A stretch of DNA of 64,000 nt, taken from NCBI GenBank assembly GCA_000733355.1, contig JNVV01000002.1, positions 1,041,626 through 1,105,625 of the forward strand, in the 5' to 3' direction. This document shows positions 30,330 through 41,699 of this stretch, in pieces; positions within the stretch are counted from its first letter, which is position 1, and every line of letters starts with the position of its first letter. The translations under genes and the position numbers were made by a program. The notes under the pieces were generated by a model. It was not told where the DNA came from. It searched no databases and was given only the letters and a program-made list of their open reading frames with translations. Origin of the DNA: Falciphora oryzae (taxonomy: Eukaryota; Ascomycota; Sordariomycetes; Magnaporthales; Magnaporthaceae).

Positions 30330-33300
30330 ATGTCTTTCAACAGCGACGGCCGTCGGTATGGCCATGTGCCACCGGCGCAGTATCCTGTTCCCAGCCAGCA
30401 GCCTCAGGCCCCCTACGGCCGCCGATCAAGCTTCAACCGCGGCGATGATGCCGCCCACTTCGACGCCCAGGGCAACGGCGGCGCAAATCGCGGCGAGGAC
30501 GAGCTCTTCCTGACGAGCCCCACCGCCGAACCCTCGTCGTCCGCCTCGTCCACGAGACCAGGCAGCTACGGCTCCATCAATGTCGGCATGGCCGGATACC
30601 AGCACCAGTACCAGACCCCGCCAACCCCGACGACCTACAATCCCGCGCAGTTTGCCTCGCAGCCCGTGTCCAACTTTGGTCGCTCCCAGAGCACCTCGCA
30701 GATCCCCAGCTCGGGCAGGTACGGCAACACACCGACCACGCCCACATGCTTACCGCAGTCGCCTACCAACTACACTCCCCAGACATACAACCCCGCCGCC
30801 TACGCCAGCACCACTGCGACGAATGCCGGCGTGCCCCAGCGGCATCCCACTTACGCCGGCTACAGCAACTACACCCCCTCCTACAATCCCGCCGCCCCTA
30901 TACAGCCCTCCCCTGTGACCTCAACGCCGGCATACGGTCAACAGAGTCTCCCGTCCTCTCAGTCGGTCCAATCCGGATATGCGCCCGCGCTCCCCAGTCC
31001 CCAGTACGGGACCTCGACGAGCTCTTCAGCCGTATCGTCCCAGGCGGTCACCCCCTATGACATGTCGTCTTCGTACTCAAACAACAACTATTCGGCAGCA
31101 AGCAACAACTACTTCAACTCGTACACCAACGGTTCTGTGTCGTCTGCTTCAGCATACCATGGCGGCGCATCGCAGCAGACTCCATATCCCGCCCAGAATG
31201 TTATGCCTGCCGAACCGAGCTACACGAGCGACGCGATCTATGGCCATGCCAGGTCCAACTCCCACAGCTCCCCCTTGCCCTCGCCGCCCGGGCATGTTGC
31301 CCAGCTATCCCCCTCGGCCCTTCAAAGGCACCCAACCAATGCCCCGCTCCCGAGCCGTCCGGCCATGGAGAACGTGCCTGAGGAGCAGCAGGATTGGGAC
31401 CCCAGCGGCATGGGCATGCAGAGTGACGGCTCGATAGCCCAAGATAGCCTCATGGAGGAAATAGACAGAGACTTGGCCGAGTTGGCAAGCTCCGAATCGA
31501 CGACCCGTTCGCACTCGCGCCGCCCGCAGCCCATCAACGGAAACCTGTCGGATGACGACCGAAACCGGCTGCGCCGCTACGATACCGACAGCGACCCCGA
31601 GGGTGCCTTTGGCGTCTACGAAATGCAGCAGGCGCTCATGGACGACCGTAGGTTTAGTGGCGGAAATTCGGTCCCGCACGACCCTGTCACGCCGCCACCG
31701 CCGCTGCCTGCCCCGCCTGAGGATCACGGTATAAGTGACGGCGAGTTCGTCATGGACCTTGGCCTCGCCAGCGGCGGATACGCCGGCACGCTATCCTATG
31801 ACAACAACATAGGATCTCCACCGCAAAGCGCCTCGCTGCCTCCAGAGGGCGGCCGGCCCCTGCCAACGCCAGGCGCGCCTCAGTATAGCAATGCCCACAT
31901 GGACTACGGCGGGACTGGCGGGCTCCAGGCCCCGACGCGGTCACGAAGCTTCGACCACGGGGACGAGCATGTGTCTCTCCGCTCAGGTAGGAGCGGGAGC
32001 GAGTCTCCCCCCAAGGATGACGACTACCCAGACATGTTCTATCACCCTGGCCTCAGCAGTCGGCCACTTCCCTCGCTCCCCCCCGGATCTGACAGCAGCT
32101 CGATGGTGTCGGCCCGCCCTTCGACGCGATCAAACTACCAGCACGGGTACTCGCAGAGTATCGACTCGAGGTCGGACGCATCCCTCTTGCCCAGCGCTCA
32201 GCTCCAGCAGCAACAACAGCAGCAGGTTGAAAGGTCAATATCGCTATCTAGCCACAGCACGACCCCTCACGTCCAGGTGCCAGGGCGTTCGCGCACCGAT
32301 GCGGCCGACGAGAGGAGGAAAGCCCACCGGAACATGGCCCAGCAGGCCGCTCATGGAGCCGGACTCCCGTACGATGGGTATGACACGGGGACACCGTCAT
32401 CGTCCATGGCATACGACGCCATCACGCTGCCAGCGGGTGGCCGGCGTAAGAAGTTCATCCCGTCCAAGCTGAGCTCGAGCGACATCCGGCGGTGTGCGGA
32501 GCCGTGGGCACTCAGCGGCATCGCGGCTTGGATCCGCGAGATGGCCGAGGGCGAGCCAGACCTGAAGCAAAAGACGATCGAAGAGGGCTTGGTGAAGCTG
32601 TTCAGCACCAAGGTGCCGACGATGAATGTGGCAGACGCCGAGACGCTGGCAACTGACGCCTTCAACTCGATGCTAGGGGCTGGCATCCTGGTGCGCGAGG
32701 AGGAATGGGTCAAGTTTGGTCCGGGTTCCATCTCTGGCGTGCTGTGGCAGCTGACTGGCAGCGGGTGCTACTCGCCCAAGCTGCACGAGGATGAGATCCA
32801 GGGCCGGTGCTACTCGCACCACTGCACCAGGACGCTCAAGAAGGCGAACCTGGACGACCTCATGTCGGAGGAGTCGACAAAGAAGCTGGGCTGGGCCGAG
32901 ATGTTCCACGTGACGGCGGAGCAGGTAGCGCAGCGGCCTAAGAAGGAGACGGAGCGGCAGAACATCCTGCACGAAATCGTGCAGAGTGAGGAGGAGTACA
33001 TGAACCAGCTCGAGGTGCTGCGGGTGCTGTACAAGGAACAGCTCAGGGCATGGGAGCCACCCATTATCACACCCAGCCGACGCGACAAATTCATCAACAG
33101 CGTTTTCGGACACGCAGATGCGGTGCAGCAGACCAACAAGGAGAACCTACTGGCGCAGCTCAAATACCGGCAGAACGAGCAGGGCCCCTGGATCACTGGC
33201 TTCAGTGACATCTTCCGCGAGTGGATCCGCAAGGCCAAGGAGCCCTACATCGCCTTCTCGGCCGCGTACCCCTTCGCGGTTCACATGGTGCGGCGCGAGG

Positions 33301-35593
33301 CAGAGCGCAACCTACTGTTCCGACAGTTCCTCGACCATGTCCGGAGTCACAAGCGGTCGGAGCGCCTGGGCTGGGACACTTTCCTCAAGGCGCCCATCAC
33401 GCGGCTGCAGCGGTACGGCCTGCTGCTGTCGACTGTGCTCAAGAACTCGACCAAGGACGACGACGAGAAGGCCAATCTGGGCAAGGCCATTGAGGAAATC
33501 CACCTGGTCACGCTCGAGTGCGACAAGCTGGTCGATGAGATGACCAAGAAGGTCAACCTAGTCGAGCTCCAGTCGGCGCTTGTGCTCCGCCCGGGCTTCC
33601 AGTCCAACCTACAGCTGGACGCCGCCGGTGCCATGGCCCACGAGCTGCAGATGTCCGGAGACCTGCAGAGGATGGGCTCCAAGGGTGTGCGTTGGGTCGA
33701 CACGCACGCGTTCTTGTTTGACCACTACTTCATCCTGGCCAAGGTGATCCAGTCGGGCAGGGATGGGAGGACGGAGAAGAAATACGACGTATCCAAGGAG
33801 GTTAGTTGCATTTTCAGCCTGATTCCATTCATACACACACGCACGCATATAGTCTCGATATGCTAACAACAGCCAACCGTTGTCATTATTAACAGCCAAT
33901 CCCCATGCCTCTGCTGTTCCTCGAGAGCATGAATGACGACCCTGTTTCCAAGCAAAAAGGCATCACGGCGCCCCTCGCCAGGACGACCGCGGCGACATCC
34001 GGGACACAACTGAGCAAGGTAGCATCCAACGGAGGCGATCGGCCAATGCTGGAGCACACAGCTACGACGTCTTCGGTGGGGTCGCTCGGCGTAACCTCGC
34101 GGCTGGGAACACCGGGCGCGGGTGAGGAAGGAAAGATCCTGTACCCATTCAAGGTCAAGCATCTGGGCCACGAGGTATACACGCTGTACGCGACGTCGGC
34201 ACAGAATCGGCAGGAGTGGTGCAGCAAGATCATTGAGGCCAAGACCAAGAGCGCACGGGGTCTGCACGAGCAGAACGCGGAGCCATTCCGGTTGCGGGTG
34301 CTGGCGGACAGCGCGTTTGCTTACGACTCGCTCTCGGCCATGGGCAAGACGGCCGGGGTTCCGATCCGGGGCACGCCGCTAGACCGGGCGATCCGCGAGA
34401 TGGAGAACGAGTACGGGCCCGGGCGGGGGCCGGCGGCGGTGTGTCGGGCGCAGGTCAACTGCGCGACGTCGTTCACGGCGTTCGGCAAGTCGGTGACGGC
34501 CATCGGAACGGACTTTGGCGTGTACATCTCGGAGGCCAACAGCCCGCGCGGATGGACGCGGACGGTGCAGGTCAACCGGGTGACACAGATCGCGGTCCTC
34601 GAGGAGTTCTCGGTGTGCCTGTTGATCGCGGACAAGTCGCTCGTGTCGTACCCGCTGGACGTGGTGGCGCCCGTGTCCAACTTCCCGGCGCCAGCGCATG
34701 ACAACCCGCGGCGGGCACCGGTGCGGCTGGCCAAGGACGTGTCCTTCTTCGCAACGGCCCGCATGAAGGACCGCATGCTAGTCTTCTTCAAGCGCAAGGA
34801 GGGCATGCACAACACCTTTAAGGTGCTCGAGCCCGTGTTCCAGAAGTCGACCGAGAAGAAGACACGGCTGTTTGGCGGCCGGCGCGGGGGCTCGGGCAGC
34901 ACCGAGTACTTCAGGGATTTTGACGAGTTTTACCTGCCGACCGAGTGTTTCTCGCTCAACCTGCTGCAGACCTACATCGCCGTGGCGACGGCCAAGGGCT
35001 TTGAGCTGCTGACGCTGGACAAGAAGCAGACCATGTCGGTGCCGCGCGACCTGACGACGCCGGCCATCGCGGGCATCGCACACCGCATCCGCGACCAGCG
35101 GCCCCTGGGCATGTTCAAGCTCAACGATCAGGAGTTCCTGCTAGCCTACGAGGACTGCGCCGTCTACATGGACAAGCACGGCGAGGTGTCGCGTACACTG
35201 GTCATGGAGTACTCGGGCAAGCAGAAGAAGGCGCACTCGGCCACCATGTTTGGCCAGTACCTGCTACTGTTCAACGAGGACTATGTCGAGGCGCGCAACG
35301 CCGAGAACGGTCGCCTACGCCAGATCATCGCCGGCCGCGACGTGCGATGCCTAGACTATGGCTACCGCGGTCCCACGGGCATGAACGCGGGCGGACCTGG
35401 CGCCGGCGGCGTGGGACCCGCCGGGCTCAACGGCGCCCCGCACCAACAGCAGCCTCCCCCTTACGGGCCGGGGGCCGGTGCCGTCGGGCAGGGCTCCAAG
35501 GGCACGGTCAAGATCTGCATGTCGCACCCCGAGGTGCCCGGGCAGCAGATCGTGCTCGAACTGTTGCTTAACGACGGTCACGTTGAGAGGTAG
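30330..35593 (+). CDS. ROM2: Rho1 guanine nucleotide exchange factor (DEP-DH-PH-CNH)
   Basis: Activates the Rho1 GTPase in cell-wall integrity signalling at the plasma membrane. Two exons: 30330-33800 and 33896-35593; 1722 aa. The 95-nt intron (GTTAGT...AACAG, phase 0) joins YDVSKE to PIPMPLLFLESM. Residues 1-700 are disordered and rich in Ser, Pro, Tyr and Gln, with a Gln run near residue 630. A DEP domain (FIPSKLSSSDIRRCAEPWAL onward) spans about 708-810, the DH domain (ERQNILHEIVQSEEEYMNQL to the RLQRYGLLLSTVLKN helix) about 874-1067, and a PH domain with an inserted Ser/Thr-rich loop about 1090-1220. The CNH domain occupies about 1300-1650. The N-terminus is much longer than in yeast Rom2. 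The start MSFNSDGRRYGH was chosen over upstream open codons because the added part has no protein character. Confidence 0.93.
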
Positions 35594-36746
35594 TCCGAGC
35601 TGGGCCGTGGCTTTGACGATGTGTGTGGAAAGGGGAAAGAGCAGAAAGAGAAAAGGTTTCAAACACTACGCGACAATGACTGGCCAAGAACTTGTGACGG
35701 TTCAGGATAAGGGGCCTGACTGGGCGCGGAATTTTACTCATCATGGTACAGGAGGTATATAGGTGCATGTTTTCTGTGGATAAGCCGATTGGGATGGCTG
35801 CGATTCAGGATGACGATGGTTTTTGGGTTGGTTCCGTTTCTGGTTTCCGTCATCTCTCGAGCGATCTGTTTTTTTCCCCCTTGTTTCATTATTCTTACTA
35901 CTATATCTTTCTTCCCCTTGCCCGGTTGGCTGGTTGACTGGATAAGGGGCTGGCGCGCGGATGAGCGACATGTTTGTTCCCTCCTTTATTATACCTCGAT
36001 TTTCTCTCTATCACAGTCCTACTGTTATCATGATGTTTCTTTCCTGGGGGGCGGCTCGTCACCAAGTCTAGTTGCGGCAGTGCGCGACGGTTCATACAGC
36101 ATTCGTTCTTTTATTAGGCATCGTTCTTTTGTTCAGGCGTTTTTTTTTTTCAGCAAGGCGTGCCTGACAATGTTGGTTCTCACACTGAATTTGACCAAAT
36201 AGAGACCAGGTAGATGATGCCATATTTTCTTCTTCAACCTCATCACACTTAACTGTTTTTGTTGAAGAATCGCATTTTTTGTTGTTTTGTGCTGGATCTT
36301 GCCAACCATCTACGATGCAAAAGGAAAGATGTCAGGGCTGGCTGACACCGAAGCGGATTGACAAGAGCAACCACACGCCTTCATTGCCCGACAAGTGAAA
36401 CCAGCAACCAAGCCAACGCCCAACTACCATCCATCCATGCCGACAAACATGAGAGAAAAGGGAAATGTGAAGGAAGAGCATGAGAGAGGAGAACGTACAT
36501 CCAAAAAGAAAGAAAAGAAAATGAAAACGGAAAACGACAGAGGGTTACATGATTTTGGCCTCTTGTATGTCCTCTATCAGCCACATCCAATCTCCTTGAT
36601 CCACCATCACAAGCCCCTGAATCACTCCGCATGGCCAACGCTCTACGCAACCACGATAGATGTCCGCGTACCTTTCGAACCCTCCCTCTGACTCTGGCTA
36701 TTGGGGGATACCTTAACTCGGATACTTGCTCGGAGGATCAGTCACC
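35594..36746. other. convergent 3' intergenic region (ROM2 / BOR1)
   Basis: About 1.15 kb between convergent genes, T-rich on the ROM2 side (35820-36280). No conserved frame or RNA gene is seen; it probably holds the 3' UTRs of both. Confidence 0.5.
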
Positions 36747-38891
36747 CTAGACGTGGCTGCTCCTACGGCGACCGTTTTGGCTCTGGCCGTTGGACGAGTG
36801 CCCGTTGCTGCCGCCGCGGCCATTGGTCGTGACGACGGCGTCCCTCTCCAGATCGATGAGGTTGTCGTGCTGCTTGCGGCCGCTCACGACCTCGCCGCCG
36901 CTGTCCCTCCCGCCGGCGCCACGGTTGAGGTCGTCGTCGAAGCTGTCGGCGTCGTCGTCGCCCTCGAAGCCGTCAAACTCGTCGTCGTCCTCGGGCTTGC
37001 CCTCGCGGCAGGCCCAGGCGTCGACGTAGCGCAGCGTCTCGCGGCTCCAGAAGCGGCCGAACCAGGCCAGGCGGATGGGCACGAAGGCGATGATGATGAG
37101 CGGGAAGCTCGGGGCGGCCACGGTGAGCGTCACGCCGAAGATGAGCAGGGTGACGACGACCTGGGTCAGGGTGTACATGTGCACGCCGAGCCAGCTGACG
37201 CCCGCGGGCAGGGTCTTGATGGAGTCGAGCTCCGAGGGCGGGGCGAGGAGGTACGACAGGCGCGGGAGGATGGGGTTGACGGACAGGGACTCGTAGCCCA
37301 TGAAGAGGAAGAGTCCCGCCAGGACCGACGTCGGGGTCAGGCCGAGCAGGCGCTGGAGGGGCGGCGACACGAAGCACAGAATCAGGGCGGCCTGGAGGAA
37401 GTGCGAGTAGCGCTGCTCGTGCACGCGCGGCACCAGGCGCGTCCTCTTGCGGACGGCCACGGGCGCCGGGAACGGGATGGGGCCGGGCGCTGGCGGCAGG
37501 GGCGGCGAGGAGGAGGCCCAGACGCCGGAAGCGGTGCGGCGGCGCTCGGCGGCGGCGGCCAGGTGGTCGTCGTCGTCGGACGAGCCGACGCCGCCATCCT
37601 GTTCCTCTTCTTCGTACTTCTCCTCGGTCAGGTAGCGCAGCGACTCGGAGTGCAGCGGGGCCTGGGGCAGCAGGCCGTTTGCGGGCGGGATGCCCATGAT
37701 GCCGCAGGCGGCCGTGGTGATGCCCAGCAGGGCGACGTCCCAGGCGTAGCCGCCGTGCTTCTTGACGCCGTAGCGCGGCATGGTGCAGATGATGGAGCTG
37801 ATCTCGTGGTCGAAGTAGTAGAGCACCGTGATGATGGCCCCCGGGATGATGGCGACGACGACCCACTGGATCGGCAGCTTCCAGAACTCGACGAAGAAGT
37901 AGTCGCGGTCCGGGTTGGTGGGGCGGAACGAGGTCGACTGCACGGGCAGGCGGTGGTGCTCGAGCTTGCTGAGCTCGCCCATGTAGGGCACCGCGATCCA
38001 CAGCATGATGGACAGCGCGGCGGCGTACTCGGTCAGGCCCATGCGCACGAAGCGGCCGAACAGGGGCGCCCAGTTGACGGCGGTGGCGAGGAAGACGGCG
38101 GTGAAGCAGGTGCCGAAGGCGCCCAGGACCGAGTACAGGAAGCTGGCAAAGGGCACGGCGTCGTGGATGCGGCTGAGCTGCTTGTAGGCCTTGTGGAAGT
38201 AGATGACGCTGTTGAGGAGCGAGAAAACGTCGGAGCTGAACTCGGTCACGTACTGCATGGTCCAGTCGTGCGCGTTGAAGACGGCCAGCAGGAGGTGCAT
38301 CCAGCCCGCGTGGATCAGCGACCACGCCATGAGCGGCAGGAACGGCACGTGAAAGTACTTGACCGACAGCTCGTACAGGTTCTCGGCCAGGACCGAGAAG
38401 GGGCCGGTCACGCCCAGGATGGTCAGGGGCTGGGCCGAGAAGAGCGAGAAGACGAGGCCGCAGAGCCCCGTGCTGAAGACGACCTCGACCGTGCCCCACG
38501 ACTGGCCCGTGAGCGCGTACAGGTCGCTGGCGAAGGTGATGCCCGGCAGGATGTTGGTGAAGAAGACGTAGACGGCGCTGGCGAGCACCAGCTGGTTGAA
38601 GAAGTTCCAGTCGGACCAGTAGCGCCCGCGCAGGTTGCGCATGTCCTGCTTGAGCAGCCGGAACGGCTCCAGCTTGCCGCCCTTGGCGAGCCACCGCCGC
38701 ATCTTCTCGCGGAAGCTGAGCGTCTCGGCGAACCCGACCGCCCGACGCCGGCGGCGCCCGTCGTCGTTGTCGTTGTTGCGGTTGTCCGTCGTGGCCCCGT
38801 ACCCTCCTCCTCCGCCTTGTGCCCCGCCCACTAGGGGGTTCCGCTCGGTCCCCCGGCCGCGGGGCATGGATGATCCGTCGGTTGCCGGCAT
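36747..38891 (-). CDS. BOR1: BOR1-like anion (borate/bicarbonate-type) transporter, SLC4 family
   Basis: A single exon encoding 714 aa. Fungal and plant BOR1 proteins export borate and belong to the SLC4 anion-exchanger fold. A 65-residue Gly/Asn/Arg-rich cytosolic N-terminus is followed by LLKQDMRNLRGRYWSDWNFF and the core domain. Family motifs: FTNILPGITFASDLYALTG, AQPLTILGVTGPFSVLAENL (signature of the third membrane segment), WIAVPYMGELSKLEHHRLPV, and PRYGVKKHGGYAWDVALLGI followed by CGIMGIPPANGLLPQAPLHS. Ten or more membrane helices are expected. An acidic/Ser insertion (about residues 425-460) interrupts the C-terminal half. The C-terminus has an acidic DDDEFDGFEGDDD tail. Start at the ATG of MPATDGSS; intronless. 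Anion specificity cannot be read from sequence. Confidence 0.92.
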   Translation of the reverse strand: MPATDGSSMPRGRGTERNPLVGGAQGGGGGYGATTDNRNNDNDDGRRRRRAVGFAETLSFREKMRRWLAKGGKLEPFRLLKQDMRNLRGRYWSDWNFFNQLVLASAVYVFFTNILPGITFASDLYALTGQSWGTVEVVFSTGLCGLVFSLFSAQPLTILGVTGPFSVLAENLYELSVKYFHVPFLPLMAWSLIHAGWMHLLLAVFNAHDWTMQYVTEFSSDVFSLLNSVIYFHKAYKQLSRIHDAVPFASFLYSVLGAFGTCFTAVFLATAVNWAPLFGRFVRMGLTEYAAALSIMLWIAVPYMGELSKLEHHRLPVQSTSFRPTNPDRDYFFVEFWKLPIQWVVVAIIPGAIITVLYYFDHEISSIICTMPRYGVKKHGGYAWDVALLGITTAACGIMGIPPANGLLPQAPLHSESLRYLTEEKYEEEEQDGGVGSSDDDDHLAAAAERRRTASGVWASSSPPLPPAPGPIPFPAPVAVRKRTRLVPRVHEQRYSHFLQAALILCFVSPPLQRLLGLTPTSVLAGLFLFMGYESLSVNPILPRLSYLLAPPSELDSIKTLPAGVSWLGVHMYTLTQVVVTLLIFGVTLTVAAPSFPLIIIAFVPIRLAWFGRFWSRETLRYVDAWACREGKPEDDDEFDGFEGDDDADSFDDDLNRGAGGRDSGGEVVSGRKQHDNLIDLERDAVVTTNGRGGSNGHSSNGQSQNGRRRSSHV

Positions 38892-41699
38892 CCTTCTTCT
38901 TTCTTGCCTGTTCTTCTTGGGCTTAAGCTAGGCCTGGATCTTGGGGACAAGGCGGCTCTTATGTACAGCGCTCGGAGGAAGTCGCCAGGGGTCAGTCGCC
39001 AAGTACTTGTCGGTGACGCCGTTTATGCTGGCGCTGCTGCAGTTCTTCTCGCTTTTCACTCGGTCGATGATGAAGCAAACCCCTTAACAGGCACTCGGCA
39101 TGGTGGACGGCAAGACGCTAAGTGGCGAGGCTTGGCTGCTGGATGAAGAAGAGGAAGACTCAAGACCAAGACAAGTCAGGTGTATAAGACGGACGGGCAA
39201 AGTACAAGGGGAAGAGTCTGGAAGGGGAAGACCAGTTAGCTGATCTACCGCCCTCCACGTCACCACCGTCATGACGGCCGTTCTTTATATACTCGGCCAT
39301 TAATGGACCAAGCATCGGGTCGACTCGAGCCAGGTGGACCAAGTCGCCGGGGCCGTCGAGCAAAATTACCTCGGTAGCTGAAATCTATCTTGCTGCTACC
39401 GCAATACAAGACGTTTTCGATTCATTGTAGCCAGCTAGACGTCTCACCCAGTCGTCGGGATACCCGGCTGTGTCTCCCATGTTGACTCGCAGGCTGAAGA
39501 GAGAGGGCCCCGGGTGTGTGTTAGTGTTAGTGGCTTGTGTTATCCAGCTAGTTAGTATGCGCGTGTATGTGCGCTTCTTTTTGCTTAGACTTGTAATGTC
39601 CGGCCCAAGGAAAGGCTTGGCACGCAAAGCCACGCATCCCCTCCCTCGAAGTCGAAAAGGAAGTTAGAGAGAAGAGGTTGCTGTCCGCGGGCCCGGCAAA
39701 ACCCCGTAGATCCTCAACAGATAGACTTGGCAAGATCTAGAACCCGGTAGCATTTAGAGACATTACCACCCACATGGCATTAACATATGTGGACACGTCG
39801 GTCTCGGCAGAAGAATGAAAAAAGCCAAGAAGGGAGAAAGAACAGACGGAATTGGTAACGAAAAAGGTGGGGGATTACCTTGGAGGGGCGGTGCCATGAT
39901 CCGCCATCGACATCCATGAGAGCAGGCTGAGCACGATGGCGAGGACGGGATGGTGAGGTCAGAGCCGGTAGGGAAGTTCCTGAAACGCAGCGACGGCGTA
40001 CGTGTAGGTTAAATTGGGGCGTACAAGAAAACAAAACGAAAGCGGTGTTATATCTAGGCAAGGCCGCCTTAGTCAGTAGTCCGAACACAGTACGTGCGGC
40101 CCGTTACGGCGCTGGCCCAATATCAAATCCCCGTGGCCCACGCCTTGGCTCTTGATTCGCTTCGCGGCTGAGGTGGCGGGCACAACGTCAGCCCCGAGCC
40201 ATCGCCGTAGGGTCTTGGCCTGGAGCGATGCTACGGCGGGAGGAACCGTCAACGACCTCGCGGGGCGGGGACTGACTGCGAGGAAGGGGAAACCGAAACG
40301 GCCATACCATACCGTACACAAGTAGCTTAGGGCGAGAGAGGAAGAGAGCCCCGCCTCACCTGACCTGCCCGGTGAGATGCATGGATCTCCTCCGCATCTC
40401 GGCTATCTCTCCCCACAGGCCGGGCCTTGCCGTTCGCTGCGAGAAATCATATAACCGGCGCTTGAGCTTGTTTGACGCAGCACTCAGGCACCATGAGACG
40501 GAACCTACTCTGTTTCGGACGGCAGACTGGCCTCGTCTGCGTCATGAACAAGAATCCCATTCATTTAAGCTTTCCCGACTTCAGCGGACTCGCGGAGGGC
40601 CGACTGGCCGGTTCTGTGGACACGTGTAGGCTCTATTCTGAGGATCCCGGCGTAGAGGCTGGGCGTGTGGGTGACTAAAACATGGCAAAGCTTGACAATA
40701 TACTCGCGCAGCGCTGAGAGCCTTGGCAGCGTGGCGAAAACGCCGGCTCGACAAAACTCTACATATTTGGCACCACCTCCAAGGACCAGCGGCCGGCTGG
40801 GCGTCGGTTTGTGAATATGGAATGTGGGCAGATTTGTGTCTGTTGGGTGCGTGTGTACGCGTCTGGTTATGCGGGCAGTGTAAAGGTGATAGACAGGGGT
40901 AAGACGGGGACAAAGTTGTTGAGGACGGTGTGTGGGTATGAGCCGGGTTGCTCGGGGCTGAGGCAAAAACAAAGATCGAAAAAAGAACAGGAATCTGCTG
41001 CTATTGAACATTGAACAGGTAACGGCAGCGATTCGCAGCCAACCCCACACGTATTCCTTTCCTGATCCTAGCGAAAGTTCAGTCTAACAGATGACTCTCA
41101 CTTTCACGTCTTTATGCAGACTATGGTGGTACAGGTCCGTCGGTTATAAGAGTGGTGATGTTTACGGAGACTTTGTGGGTTGAAATGCAGATCGGGGAGT
41201 TATAAAGAGAGGCAGAGAGTGTGCTGGCAAGCTGTCGTCGACTGAGGTCGAGCCCGGGCTGAGCCCGGTCACGGCATCAGAGCAGAGGTGCAGGCCGGCG
41301 CCCTCGTTGCCCACCCTCTATGCTGCGGCTCTAGTCTTGTCTGCGCCGAGTCTGGCGAGACTTTCGAGGAGCAAAAGAAGATAAGAGGCGGCTTGTTTGT
41401 AGGCGGAGCATGCGGTTGTGACGACGCGCTTTGACAACGTGGAAGCGTGTCCTTCCGGTTGATTTGCGGCAAGTTCCGCAAGGCTGGACAGAGAAATAGG
41501 GCTGGGCAAGTAAATGCCTCTTGCGGCAATATTTTGGCGTAGCAAACCGAACCCATCGCTCGGCCCGTGACCGTCAAGCTGTCACCCACTCGTCCTCGCG
41601 GGCTGACGTACGGCATGGTACGCGGTCGGCCATCACATCCCCGGGTAGATCCCTGGGGTAACCAGCGATCGCATGCCCTTGACGGCCTCGGCCTTCGCA
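38892..41699. other. intergenic region
   Basis: 2.8 kb between BOR1 (minus) and the 3' end of the next minus-strand gene. Short frames on both strands lack coding character. No tRNA, 5S RNA or repeat recognised. It includes the BOR1 promoter. Confidence 0.5.

Noticed and set aside
36726..38834. 702-codon open frame antisense to BOR1
   Set aside because: Composition is Val/Ala/Glu/Gly/Arg-rich without motifs, the usual mirror of GC-biased third positions in the real BOR1 frame, whose membrane segments and SLC4 motifs are clear.
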